NCBI GenBank assembly: GCA_033063855.1 | Contig: CP093829.1 | Coordinates: 10,302,243 to 10,366,242 of the forward strand | Direction of reading: 5' to 3' | Length of the DNA: 64,000 nucleotides | Origin: Smittia aterrima | Taxonomy: Eukaryota > Arthropoda > Insecta > Diptera > Chironomidae | In this document: one piece after another, positions 12,501-22,646 of the stretch | Numbering within the stretch: position 1 is the first letter of the stretch | Layout: each line of letters starts with the position of its first letter | Position numbers and translations under genes: made by a program | The notes under the pieces: generated by a model | Database searches by the model: none | Told to the model about the DNA's origin: nothing | The model's input: only the letters and a program-made list of their open reading frames with translations

Positions 12501-15186
12501 CGATGAGAAATAATTTTTCCGTATTTTTAGATCGCGATCATCAACAACATCGCCGTGCGTCCCCGTCGAGAATTACCTCGATGAACCTTTTTCCACATAA
12601 CGAACTGGATGACGTAAGAAGCATTAACTCGTTCGCGGGAAATTGCAAAAATCATAAAACAATTTGCTAGATTAACAATCAAAGTCGATTGGGTGTGCAC
12701 GGAGCCTCATTAAGGTCAAAGGATCATCATCATCAATTATAATAAACGAAAGGGTTCACCTCAACATGCATTGGCAACAACATGTGGTTGATGTTCACGC
12801 GGAAAATCTGTTCATTTATCTATTTTTGCTCGCGATAATAAAAAAAATTCGTTTGTACACAAAAACATCATCACGAACTGCCCACCGGGCTTTCTCATTC
12901 AGGCGATAAAAATAACGAAAAGTTAAACAAGTAAAGTTTGACTAATATAACAAATTTGATGATTCAATTTCGGCGGGCGATGTAAATGTTTACGTTAGAG
13001 TGTGATTGAAACGTATTATATTTCGATCGTACGAAGCGCACACTTTCATCGTTCTCATTCCCTGGCATCAATCAATTGACAAAGAGTGTAGAAAAGGCAA
13101 GTTTTCTCAGAATGATTTAATCGACATTGCACTATGCAGTTGAAGGTCGTTGGACTTGATCGCGAATTATTTGGCAGAGTTTCTCAACCTTTGGTATGAA
13201 AAACTAAACGTTAGAGTATCGCATTCGACTGTTACATCCACTTCGATTAATCGTTTAAGCATGAGCCAACATAACTTTAATTGAAATGCCGAGCGCCTTA
13301 TTTGGCAAGCGAATTTGGAATGATTAACGATTATCTTTCTCTTCGCTAAGCTGCTTCGACATTCCAACAAAGTCAAGCGAGCGAACGAATGCCAGATGAT
13401 GATAAGATTGTATTCCCATCTCAAGCTTGCGTCACTTTTGGTAAACATCGACGCTATTGTTTTAGTCTTTGCCTGCCCGCTCTCGATATACTCGAGTTTC
13501 CATTCATTTTCAATTTTCCTGATGGCTAGCAGCTTGAAACATTCACTTAATTGCTTCGTTATGAATTCACATTTTACCACTAATAACTTTTCCTCTTGTC
13601 GCATGAAAAAATCTCTTCTCGACCTAAGAATTTGTTTTTATTTACAAGTCTCCGCGTTGCGGAATCTTTCTTGTTAAAAATAGCGATCGATGGCACTTTA
13701 GTGGCAAGAACGAGTTTCTTGCGTGTAGTTTTCTCAACTAATAACTGCTATCTAACAAACAAACTTATTCAACGTTCTCCACGCGCGAGAATCTTCACGA
13801 AAATCTTTGGAACTCAGTAAAGAAGCGACGAAAAAAAATGAGAAACAGAAATCTCGTCAGCGTTCGAACTTTTCAATGCGACAACAAACTCAAAACTGAA
13901 TTGACTGGCATCGTGAAGGAAAAAAAAGAGATAGAGGAAAAAATATTTAAGTAACGAGGGTTGAGGAACTAAATGTGGGAAGAAGTATGAGAATTTCATT
14001 CGATGGAAAATCCATTTTCAAGTCTTTAAGTTTCTTACTGACCTGTTTGTATATTGAGTCAATGATCCTATGCGTAGACTCAAGCGATTCTTCACCATGC
14101 CGCTTATAAAGCAAACGAAACATAAAGCCAAGCAAAGGAAAAAGCGATAGCAGAAAAATAAGAGTCGAAATATCGTGAATCTTTTCTTAGCAAGTTTCTT
14201 CAAACATCGCGACGCCGAACTGATGTTTCTTGATGTTTTATTTGTGGAATCATCACAATATCTAAATTTACTTATTTTTTAGCCGAAGACAACTGAGCGA
14301 AAGACAAACAACGACGTCATGTTCAGTGATAATATTTATGGTGCTAAAATATTCGACCCAATCTCACGACCGAAGACACACCGTATTTCTTTTATGATTG
14401 TGATGTGAATGTGTTTTTAAAGGTGAGCGGGATCAAGCACAACTTTCTGATTATTGATATTGCGTACGACAAAAATAAACATCAAAGTGGAACTCGTTGC
14501 CCGTCAACGCAGCTTACGGCATGAATAAATTCTCGAAGTTAATTGACAACACTTAAAACATTTCGATGTTGCACAACTCTCAGAACGAAATTCTCAGTCG
14601 TAGTAATGCGCAACATCGACGAGAGATGAATCATGTGAGGATTAATTAAGTGAGTCGAGATGAAAAGCATTCTGAGAGTGTTTTCATTCTTTCTTAAGAA
14701 GCTACTTCGATCGTCACGAACGAAAGTAAAAATTTTATGTGACGATGGTGATGAGAGACTTTCGAGTATTTTCATGGCAATAGTGATTTACTGATTGTTG
14801 TCTCTTCGTTTATGTCAAGTGTAAACATTTTTCTGGTATTTCGATGCCACCTGTTTACTTTGAAACATGGAATGATACTCTTCAAATACGCGAAGACTGA
14901 AATGACTGAGTCAACGAATTATGGTTCGACGATTATCCCAACGTTATTAAGTTTCATTGTTGAATGATACTATAAAATCAATTGTTTATTGGTCGCTTGA
15001 GCTTTGCGGCTAATTTGCTCTAGAGTGGGAGCGATTTGAAATGAATAACATTTCGTCAATTTTCTTATTGGCAAACAGGAAAGTATCCAGTTCCCGACGA
15101 TTCATTTTTCGCAAAATCGAATTTGAACTGCTACGTGGCAAAGAATATCAAAACCTTTGAAACGTCAACTCACCCAAGTCATCCAT
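3558..15186 (-). CDS. Pax: Paxillin, N-terminal LD-motif half (partial, 5 coding exons)
   Basis: Paxillin is a focal-adhesion scaffold that binds FAK and vinculin through leucine-rich LD motifs and targets adhesions through C-terminal LIM domains. Coding exons in transcript order are 15174-15186, 5208-5329, 4254-4485, 3935-4186 and 3558-3670. All have GT-AG borders and sum to 732 nt (244 codons) in one frame. LD1 is MDDLDALLADLQNN, made by joining the 13-nt first exon (ATGGATGACTTGG|gtgagt) to the second. Further motifs are LSELDSLLQDLSNARYG, SVDSLLDELSNA and the LD4-like TKELDDLMASLSDFK. Long Ser/Pro/Asn-rich linkers lie between them. The LIM domains are absent from the window, so the gene runs off the left end. 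The first coding exon is head-to-head with glutathione synthetase. The identity is firm; the small first exon rests on perfect motif reconstruction and phase. Confidence 0.92.
5330..15173 (-). other. Paxillin first intron, about 9.8 kb
   Basis: The intron runs from GTGAGT at 15173 to TTTTTTGCAG at 5330. It is far longer than the 50-75-nt introns of the neighbouring genes. I saw no exon, RNA gene or mobile element in it; its ORFs are short, lack recognisable domains and overlap in several frames. Large first introns of this kind often hold enhancers or alternative first exons, but no particular element can be assigned by eye. Confidence 0.7.
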
Positions 15187-15650
15187 TTCTCTTTCCTCGT
15201 CGATAAATGTTAATTTTTTTCGATTGTAATCTCTTATCACTTTCGTTTGTTGTTTTTATATGATATCTGCTTCAAACGACTTTCAACCACTAAACAAATA
15301 AGTTTTCTGGCAAATAATACTGACTTAGATGGAATGTATCACAAGTTTTTCGATTATGCGATAAGGAAACCGAAGATATCGGCGATATTTGATTATTTTA
15401 ACATGAAGTAAACAGACTAATCCAAGTACACTGAGGTTTCGATTTTTTTTTCCGCGGATTTGAAATGTTGTAAATTTTAAAAGTCTACAAAAAAAGTCTA
15501 CAAAGAAAAGTTCTCGTGACGAATAATTTGTTTTTATTTCTGTATTTGAAAGTTCTACCTCAAAATCTTTTCGTGTGTTGTTCAGTCATCGTTTACGGCT
15601 TAATACGAAATCAAGTTCACAGTCAATCTGTTTGTAATTATTCATATTCA
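15187..15650. promoter_or_regulatory. Divergent intergenic region between Pax and Gss
   Basis: 464 nt separate the two start codons, which point away from each other. Both 5' UTRs and promoters, or a shared bidirectional promoter, may lie here unless upstream non-coding exons exist. No clear TATA/Inr pair was found. An in-frame open stretch upstream of the Gss ATG (from 15516) has no ATG and is probably leader. Confidence 0.4.
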
Positions 15651-18506
15651 ATGGCTACTTCAAAAGTTCTGCCATCGTGCATTCCACTACCGCTTGAACC
15701 AGAAGAACTAGAAGAAATCGTATCAAAAGCAAAGGATTACGCTTTGATGAACGGAATTTGCATGCGGCCTAAAGCAAACTATAATCCAGATTCACTTCAT
15801 GTAAGTCAAGTCGGAAATGATTTTCAAGGTCGCGAACTTAAGTGGGATTCAAAGTTATTTAAAGAAGAATCAAGCAGTGTCTAGTAAAATCAGAATCAAA
15901 AAGAACACGTAGTCAAATAATCTAATTTCAAAAAATATCGAATCATAACTAGTCGCTTAAATCAACTAAACATTGAAATGACTTGCAAATATTTCTATGA
16001 CATCATTTGATAACAACGCTAATTACTCGCTCTTATCTAATTTCAGTTTGCTCCGTTTGTTCTCACTCCTTCACTTTATCCGCGAACGGAGTTTGAGAAA
16101 GCGATCAACTTACAAACCGTTATAAACAAATTAATTCATAAAGTCGCTCATGACGTAGAGTTCCTACGAGAAACTCTCGCCACAACAATTCAAGTCGACG
16201 AATTCACTGCTGCCTTGTTCGAGATATTTGAAAAGATTCTTGCAGAAGGCACTGCTCAGGTAAGAACGTATTGCTTATTCATATCTCACGACAATTCCTC
16301 GATCCCTCAATGCAAAATTCTGCAAAATTGCAATCTGTCCAAAACTCTAGGAAATCTCATTGGGGTTGATTCGCTCCGATACAATGCTAGAAACAAATAA
16401 TCCGAAGCGATGTGGCACAAAATGTAATAGTGACTGTCACGATCGATTTTATTGCTGCGTTGCCATGGTCGAAGTGAATACAATTGCGTCTGGATTTGGG
16501 TGGCTGGGCCCGAGCTCAATGATGCTGCAAAGGTGCCGCTTAAACTTATTTGTTTCTGTTTGATTTATTCTGTTTACTTTTGTAAATAACTTAAAGTCCT
16601 ATTTTATATTTGAACGCGAGTGCTCTTCCAACAAATCGTTCCAATCGTTCAAGGATCATCAACGCGCTTCACGATCGTCGTCGCTAATGTTGTTAACCAA
16701 TCTCATTTGTCAATTCAAACTTTCTTCCTCTCTTCATTTTTGTTTTGTTTTGCAGAACTTAACTTTAGGTTTGCTGCGCTCAGATTATTTTAATACCGAT
16801 CGAAACAAGATCCTCCAGGTTGAAATAAATACAATTGCCTCTTCCTTCGCGGGAGTTTCGTCTCAATTCACCAAGTTCTATAGGTAGAGATTGCTTTATC
16901 CGCATTTACGTATTATTGTCTAATCAGCAAAAATTTAGTTTCGGCTTTAATAATCATACAAAATTTTAGCGCAAACCATTTATATTATTTCAACATGCAT
17001 TACACATCTCACAAACTGATCAACATGATTAGACACAAGTTAAAGGGCGGAATCATTGCATGAAAGCAATCGCCAAGTATTCCTCCACAAATCATTAACC
17101 CTTAGACATTCAATTGCACCAAACATTCTGTTCACGCTGCTTTTTGATCGTCCCGAGAAAACAATATTTTCGGCTTGCAATAAGCTAAGTAATTTTAAAC
17201 GGGAGCGGAATTAGAAGACGAATATCTGAGAATCATGAAATGGTTGGCGTAATTGGAAAAGCACTCATTTTTATTTGTTGTTCGTTAATCGTCGATGGTT
17301 TAGGGAATTTTCATGAACGAAGTGACAAAATTGTGAATTGTATTTCTTTTTAGTTAACTTAATTTGTGAACTTTCTCTAGGCTGTCGTTGACTTTGCTTG
17401 ATTTAGTTAATTGCATGATTTATGTTTAAGCTTTAAGCGATTATCTCACAGTTTTATAATATTTATGTTGATTTCCACAGTTACATTCTGAAAGAACTGG
17501 GACATGGCGATAAAATTGGGAACGTAAGTGTCTTATCAACGCTAATTGTGTTACGCAGTATTTCTATTAGTTCAATGAACACACTTTTCCCCTACAGTTA
17601 CCTGAGAACAACGCCTTATCAGGATTGTGTGATGCAATGGTTGAATCATGGAAAATCATTGGCAATGCAGACGCAGCGATTTTGTTCATTATTGAAGACG
17701 TCACCTATAATATTTGTGATCAACGGTTTCATGAGTTTTATATTCGTGAGAAATATCCTCATATCAAAGTGATTAGAAAAACATTGACGGATATTGCAAA
17801 TCACGGAAAACTTGGACCGAACAAAGAGTTATTCATTAAAGGAATTGCAGCTAGCGTCGTTTATTTCCGTGCTGGATACGAGCCTGGTCATTTCCATTCA
17901 CAAAAGGAATGGGACGCAAGACTTCTTATTGAGAGATCAGCGGCGATTAAATGTCCATCAATTCATTATCATCTTGCTGGAACAAAGAAAGTCCAACAAG
18001 CACTGGCAGCTCCAGGAGTTCTTAAACGATTTTTGTCGGATGAAGACGAAATCAAACGTGTTAAAGATATTTTCACTGGTCTATATTCATTGGATAAGAA
18101 TGAAGGCGGAGAAGAAGCTGTCAAAATGGTTCTGGAAAATCCCGAGGCTTATGTCATGAAGCCACAAAGAGAAGGTGGCGGAAACAATGTTTACGGATCT
18201 GATATTCCTCCGGTTCTAACAAAAATGAGTGAAGTTGAGCGATCAGCTTACATTCTCATGGACAGAATATCTCCACCAATCTCGAGAAGTTACATGATTC
18301 GACCTAATGGCGCTAATCCACCAGCAATCGTCGATATGGTCTCAGAGCTGGGAATTTTCGGAGCTATTATTGGATCAAAGGATAAAATTCTATACAACAC
18401 TCAAGTTGGTCACATGTTAAGAACAAAAGTGGCGAGTGCAAATGAAGGTGGCGTTGCTGCAGGTCTTGGTGCCTTAGATTCAGTTTTCTTGACCGATGAC
18501 TTTTAA
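15651..18506 (+). CDS. Gss: Glutathione synthetase, with two alternative third exons
   Basis: This enzyme performs the second step of glutathione synthesis, ATP-dependent joining of glycine to gamma-glutamylcysteine in the cytosol. Exons are 15651-15800, 16047-16259, then 16351-16532 or 16756-16883, then 17481-17523 and 17598-18506. Either choice of exon 3 keeps the frame, giving 498 or 480 aa, close to the usual length of about 470-480. Diagnostic motifs are GLIRSD/GLLRSD, VEVNTIA/VEINTIA (Mg/substrate site), WDARLLIERS, AGTKKVQQ, the ATP-site loop MKPQREGGGNN, SELGIFG and the C-terminal LRTKVASANEGGVAAGLG. The ATG at 15651 is chosen because the open frame upstream has no ATG. The intron at 16884-17480 holds nothing recognisable. 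It lies head-to-head with Pax and tail-to-tail with the serine protease, with AATAAA at 18537. Confidence 0.96.
16351..16532 (+). other. Gss: Gss alternative exon 3a (long, Cys-rich form)
   Basis: This 182-nt exon is entered from CTCTAG and left at AAAG|GTGCCG, with phases 0 in and 2 out. It encodes GLIRSDTML, then a loop with five cysteines (CGTKCNSDCHDRFYCC), then MVEVNTIASGFGWLGPSS. It is homologous in position and motifs to exon 3b and cannot be joined to 3b in frame. The donor is weaker than that of 3b's neighbours, so a decayed copy is possible, but the frame has no stop and the catalytic Glu and Asn are kept. Confidence 0.8.
16756..16883 (+). other. Gss: Gss alternative exon 3b (short form)
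   Basis: This 128-nt exon has acceptor TTTTGCAG and donor ATAG|GTAGAG, phases 0 in and 2 out, identical to exon 3a. It encodes NLTLGLLRSDYFN and QVEINTIASSFAGVSS. It lacks the Cys-rich loop and has Ser where 3a has Gly in the NTIASxF motif. It is the form closer in length to vertebrate glutathione synthetase. Confidence 0.88.
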
Positions 18507-18536
18507 ATATTATTTCAAATATGATTTAAAATCAAA

Positions 18537-18552
18537 AATAAAATTGTTTATT
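18537..18552. terminator. Facing poly(A) signals of Gss and the serine protease
   Basis: AATAAA for Gss lies at 18537-18542 on the plus strand, and AATAAA for the protease at 18547-18552 on the minus strand, four bases apart. The stop codons are only 63 nt apart. Cleavage normally falls 10-30 nt past the signal, so the two mRNAs probably overlap at their 3' ends. Confidence 0.75.
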
Positions 18553-18569
18553 GATGGAACTTAAAGCAT

Positions 18570-19515
18570 TTAGCGTTTAGCAATCAAGAAAGCTCCCATT
18601 TCAAACTCAATTCCAGTGTGTTCTACAATCCAGTCAATATACTTCGTGACGTCTGTATAAACTCCAGGGTAAGGAGCAATGGCACAAGGCTTGAGTGACC
18701 ATGAGACGATTCCGACTTGAATTCCGTCCACTAACAATGGACCTCCTGATGAATAAAAAAAAATTAAAGTTCAATTCTTTCGCAAAACAAATTATCACTC
18801 ACCGCTATCTCCATTACCTTCAAAAATAAATTAAAAATTAATCAGTCAATTGCTCAATAAATAAATCAATCAACTTACATTCTGCTTTTCCCATTTCCGG
18901 AACACCTGCGCAGATATTCGTTCGATAAATGTTCAGACTCGAAGGACTTTCATCATGAGCTTTCTTGCAATCGGCATAAGAATAAATCTGCAACTCTACT
19001 TTTTGCAAAGTTTCACTGATAGGTCGCCCAGAAGCGAGAAATCCCCATCCAGCGACGGTCGTTGGTGTTCCAGTTGGATAGAATTTTCCTGGAAGTGCAA
19101 GTTTTACTGGTGATCCATGCAAGCCAACATCCAAAGGTCTCTGCAACTTAATTAATCCAATGTCATCTCTAATAGCGTTGCTGTTATAATCTTCGTGCGG
19201 AATGAACTTTTCAATCTGAGCGACGTTACGTCCCATCTCTCCCTGAACGAGTGTCGTAGTTGCATATTCGATTGTAGCACCTACTGGACTTCCAGTGATG
19301 CAGTGAGCAGCTGTAACAATCCAAAGATCGTTTAATAAACTTCCAGCGCATGATTGCATATTATTTCTTTGAAGTGAAACTAAGAAAGGAAATTCAGCAA
19401 TGTTAGCGTCGGTGCCATTCACAATCTTTGGTGAAATTGAATTTCCATTGCAAGCGCAAATTTGAATCACAGCAAAAACTAAAGCAACTTTTAACTTCAT
19501 GATTGAATGCTTCAT
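18570..19515 (-). CDS. Secreted chymotrypsin-fold serine protease (S1A)
   Basis: This is a secreted endopeptidase of the trypsin/chymotrypsin family, 275 aa from exons 18879-19515, 18803-18817 (15 nt) and 18570-18745. It has a signal peptide (KLKVALVFAVIQICAC), a short propeptide and the activation site PK|IVNG. The catalytic triad is complete: His in TAAHC, Asp in RDDIGLIKL and Ser in CNGDSGGP, the last assembled through the microexon. The residue at the S1 pocket base (chymotrypsin position 189) reads as Ala rather than the Asp of trypsins, so chymotrypsin- or elastase-like specificity is more likely; this assignment is by motif counting. ATGs at 19515 and 19500 are both possible starts. 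A digestive or haemolymph role cannot be decided from sequence. Confidence 0.93.
18803..18817 (-). other. 15-nt microexon encoding the active-site serine
   Basis: GAAG|GTAATGGAGATAGCG|GTGAGT on the minus strand. Joined to the flanking exons (GAAT before, GAGGTCCA after), it rebuilds ECNGDSGGP exactly. It is flanked by introns of 61 and 57 nt. Skipping it is frame-preserving (15 nt) but would remove the catalytic Ser. Confidence 0.88.
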
Positions 19516-19523
19516 TCCGATTG

Positions 19524-19558
19524 ACTGAGCTGAATTGTCGCAATCGCAGTCTTTTAAA
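19524..19558 (-). promoter_or_regulatory. TATA/Inr core promoter of the serine protease
   Basis: Minus-strand TTTAAAAG begins at 19558 and an arthropod initiator TCAGTC has its A at 19526, a spacing of 32 nt. The start codon follows 10 nt later. A second TCAGC initiator-like site is at 19529-19533. Confidence 0.45.
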
Positions 19559-20171
19559 CGGTCATTCGAGATTCTTAAGCGATAGCAATTGATTGAATTG
19601 TTTTGAAGACGGCGATTAAAAGGGATTCTAGAGCGAATCGAGATAAGATTAGAAGGGAAGTAAATTTAATATTTCTCCAAGTATATATTTATTTGAGCCA
19701 AAGGAATCAACGAGTCATTGATAAGATTATTGAGAAAATTCTAAGATTAGATAGAATTTATTTTCTTATTCTAATTTCCATTCCAAGGAAAACACTACAC
19801 GAGCTTCATGATAAAAAATCTGAGTATCTTAATATTTCTTTAAAAAAAATAGAAAAAGACTTTCGTTATCGTCGTCAGAAGGCCACTTGAATTGGGAACA
19901 GCCCTAAGCAACCTTGTTATTCCAGAAGATGTGCTAAATTATACTCGCAAATTTTCTTATCTTTGTCAAAAGGCCAGCTTCTTAACACATTTAATTTATC
20001 TAGATTGCAAGCGGTAAACTACAGCAGTAAGCTGGTGACATATAAAAAATTTCTTTATTAGCTTTCTTGGCTTGTAAAATCTAAAAAGTGTTTTCCTTTT
20101 TAATAAATTTAAATCGCAAGAGGAAGAAAAAGAAAGCGTTATCACTGACATGTTGTTGATTTTTCCTGTTG
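19559..20171. other. Intergenic spacer between protease and transporter
   Basis: 613 nt of AT-rich spacer between divergent genes. The only sizeable open frame (19603-19890, +) is Lys/Ile/Arg-rich, starts at a non-ATG codon, and resembles no protein family I know. I treat the stretch as non-coding and regulatory for the two flanking genes. Confidence 0.5.
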
Positions 20172-20207
20172 TATAAAAAGCATTTTGAATGTGTAATGAG
20201 AATCATT
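20172..20207 (+). promoter_or_regulatory. TATA box and initiator of the sugar transporter
   Basis: TATAAAAAG starts at 20172. An initiator-like TCATT has its A at 20205, 33 nt downstream. The leader to the ATG at 20256 would be about 50 nt. Confidence 0.45.
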
Positions 20208-20255
20208 CGTTTCACAGACTTTGAAGTGAAACTTTCAAAAGCTACAAAATTTGCA

Positions 20256-22105
20256 ATGAATAGAGAAGCAAGTTGTTTGGAAAATTCAAATAAAAAATCT
20301 GAGTGGATACAGGCAAGCTTGGTTTTGTGCTTTAAACATATTTAAAATTAACAATTTTTCAGATTTCATGTAGTTTAATTGCGAATGCATCAGTTTTATC
20401 TTCTGGCATGGGATTGGGCTTCTCTGCGATAACACTCGAAGAACTGAAAAACAAGGAAAATCCACTTTATTTGGACGATGATCAGGCCAGTTGGTTTGGT
20501 AACAAAAAGTGACTTTGAATAATCATATCAAAAATAATCATCTCTTGTTTTGCAACAGCATCGATCAATCTTGTTGCAGCACCTCTCGGTGGAATCCTCT
20601 CAGCAACAATTCTGGATCAAATCGGAAGAAAGAATACACTAATTCTAATTAACATTTTCTCAATCGTCTCATGGAGTCTCATGTGCTTTTCAAGTTCGAT
20701 AGACTTCGATAAAATGTTCATTCAAATCATGTTTGCTCGATTTCTTATTGGTGAGCTATTCCAAAAGGTTTAAAAACTGGTGATAATCTGAAAATCTCTC
20801 GGATTAGGTATTACGATTGGCCTCAGCAGTTCACCGGCAGCAGGTACGATATCGTCATTATTTCGATTTACAGAATAATCTTAGTTCTTATTTTCAGTTT
20901 ATTCAGCAGAAATCGCGACTCCAAATTTAAGAGGACGATTAACAGTTCTTACCAGCTTGGCAATAGCTCTTGGTGTCTTGATGATTTATAGCTTGGGTTA
21001 CTTCTTTCCGGTAAAATCAAGTTTCCTAATTGATTTCTGTTGAAAAATTTATAATTCCTATATTAATAGAGCGACTGGCGTCTCGTTAGTGGAATATCTG
21101 CAATATTTTGTAGTTTCGCGATGGTTCTAATCTTTTTTCTACCAGAGTCGCCCGCATGGTTGATAGCTCAAGGACGTACTGTCGAAGCTAGGAAATCCCT
21201 CATGCGCATAAGAGCAGTTAACAAAAATGGTATAAATGAGAATTTCCGTAAAATTTTAATAGAAATTAATTGCCGTCCTTATCAGAGTTTAACACAAATG
21301 CAGCAATTAACGAAGAAATCACTCGAATGCTGATTTTAAGTGCTTCGAAGTCAAACAACTCAAGTCCTGATGGTCTCTGGAAGTCATTGAAACGAGAAGA
21401 AGTTTACAAACCACTGGCAATCATTAATTGCTTCTTCGCCTTTCAGCAGTTTTCCGGGTCATTCGTTTTGATTGTTTATGCTACGCAGTTTGTTATCGAG
21501 GCAGGAGCAGGAATTGATAAATTCCTATGTACAGTTCTCATTGGATTGGCTCGTGTGACTGGCACAGCTATTCTTGCTTTCTTCATTCTCGATAAATTTG
21601 GACGAAGACCTCCTTCAATATTCTCAGGGATTGGTAAGTTCATTCAAGTTAAACTAATTTAATTTACAACAATTTTATTTTTTTAGGTATGACAATCTCG
21701 ATGTTTGTGCTATCAGCTTATTCAACATTTGGTGATTTATTGCCTGCCCGCAGTTGGATGACAACGGTATTCTTACTTGCTTACATCATTTTTTCAACTT
21801 TCGGTTTCCTAACGATTCCATTTGCGATGCTTGCCGAACTGTTTCCTCTTCGAGTTCGTGGATTAACAGCAGGAATCACTGTGACATTCGCTTATATAAC
21901 GTCTTTCATTGTTATCAAGGGTTATCCAACAATGCTTAGCTTTATGGGCAACGGAATGATTTTTCTTTTCTATGGTGTGATTTCTTTATTCGGAGCACTG
22001 TTCGTATACTTTTTTCTACCGGAGACCAAAGGGAAAACACTTCAAGAAATCGAAAACTTATTCAAATCAAGCAAAGTCTCTCAAAAGCAGCAATTTCCTA
22101 GTTAA
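20256..22105 (+). CDS. MFS sugar transporter (Tret1/facilitated trehalose-type)
   Basis: This is a plasma-membrane sugar porter of the major facilitator superfamily, like the large insect family that includes trehalose transporter Tret1. Eight exons (20256-20312, 20363-20498, 20559-20750, 20808-20843, 20898-21010, 21070-21229, 21286-21633, 21687-22105) give 486 aa. Family signatures seen are ASWFASINLVAAPLGG, DQIGRK, FARFLIGITIGLSSSPAA, YSAEIATPNLRG, PESPAWLIAQGR, FQQFSGSFVLIVYATQF, LDKFGRR, AELFPLRVRG and PETKGKTLQEIE. About 12 membrane segments are expected. The first intron appears to use a GC donor (CAG|GCAAGC), because that choice gives the exact family spacing between the N-terminal Trp-x-Gln and the first helix. 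The intron at 21230-21285 (56 nt) repairs an apparent frameshift. The actual substrate is unknown. Confidence 0.92.
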
Positions 22106-22140
22106 ACCATCTGAGCACGCCTTTTATCTTCTCTGTAGAG

Positions 22141-22264
22141 AATAAAATATTTCTTTAAGTTTATTGCATAATTAATTCAATGAAATCATCAAAAACCGGC
22201 TTGAATATTTTTTTTAACAAAATCTTCTAGAAAACATTTTTTATTTCTTGATTTAAGTTTTATT
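22141..22264. terminator. Poly(A) signals of the convergent transporter and small secreted gene
   Basis: AATAAA at 22141-22146 (+) lies 36 nt after the transporter stop. The minus-strand AATAAA at 22259-22264 lies 33 nt after the stop of the small secreted gene. About 110 nt separate them, so these two 3' ends need not overlap. Confidence 0.6.
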
Positions 22265-22296
22265 TAAATATATTGTCGATTTGTTGTTAGAAGTTA

Positions 22297-22646
22297 TCAC
22301 CAAAATCCACCATGTCCTCCATGGCCGTGATGTGCGTAGCCAAAACCGTGTGCGTAACCATAAGATGGATAAGCTATAATAAAATATTTTTAATTAAGAT
22401 GCTTTCAGTCGTCAGATGTTTGAGTTACCTGGATAAATTGGAGCATGATAATAAACAGGTTGATGATAAACTGGGTACGCGTAGGCGTAAGGAGCTGAAA
22501 ACATAATATATTTTATAAATGATCACACAATTTTCATTATTTTTCTTACAAGGATAGTAAACGTGTTTCTGTACGAAAGAAGGCTTTGGAGCAGCAAATG
22601 CTAGAGCCACCAAAGCAAAAAGTAAAATTGCAACTGCAGTTTTCAT
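22297..22646 (-). CDS. Small secreted Tyr/His/Gly-rich protein (79 aa)
   Basis: Three exons, 22550-22646, 22429-22494 and 22297-22373, sum to 240 nt and give 79 aa. A clear signal peptide (MKTAVAILLFALVALAFA) is followed by a low-complexity mature part with repeated Tyr-Ala, His-x-Pro and Gly-His steps (YAYAYPVYHQPVYYHAP, HGFGYAHHGHGGHGGFW). This composition is common in insect cuticle-associated and other extracellular structural proteins, but I cannot name a family. A metal-binding role for the His-rich tail is possible and unproven. The start is the ATG directly at the signal peptide; an upstream in-frame stretch in the leader is ignored. Confidence 0.8.

Noticed and set aside
12720..12745. 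ATCATCATC short run as a microsatellite
   Set aside because: Only a few repeat units and not unusual in this sequence.
15516..15650. In-frame N-terminal extension of glutathione synthetase
   Set aside because: It begins at GTG, has no ATG, and is low-complexity leader sequence; MATSKVLPSC at 15651 is the natural start.
19603..19890. 95-codon open frame between protease and transporter
   Set aside because: Lys/Ile-rich, no ATG at its start, no domain or splice logic; it lies in the promoter spacer of two divergent genes.
21250..21287. 38-nt intron or frameshift in the sugar transporter
   Set aside because: A donor at 21230 gives a 56-nt intron like its neighbours, the correct phase and a continuous protein, so no frameshift is needed.
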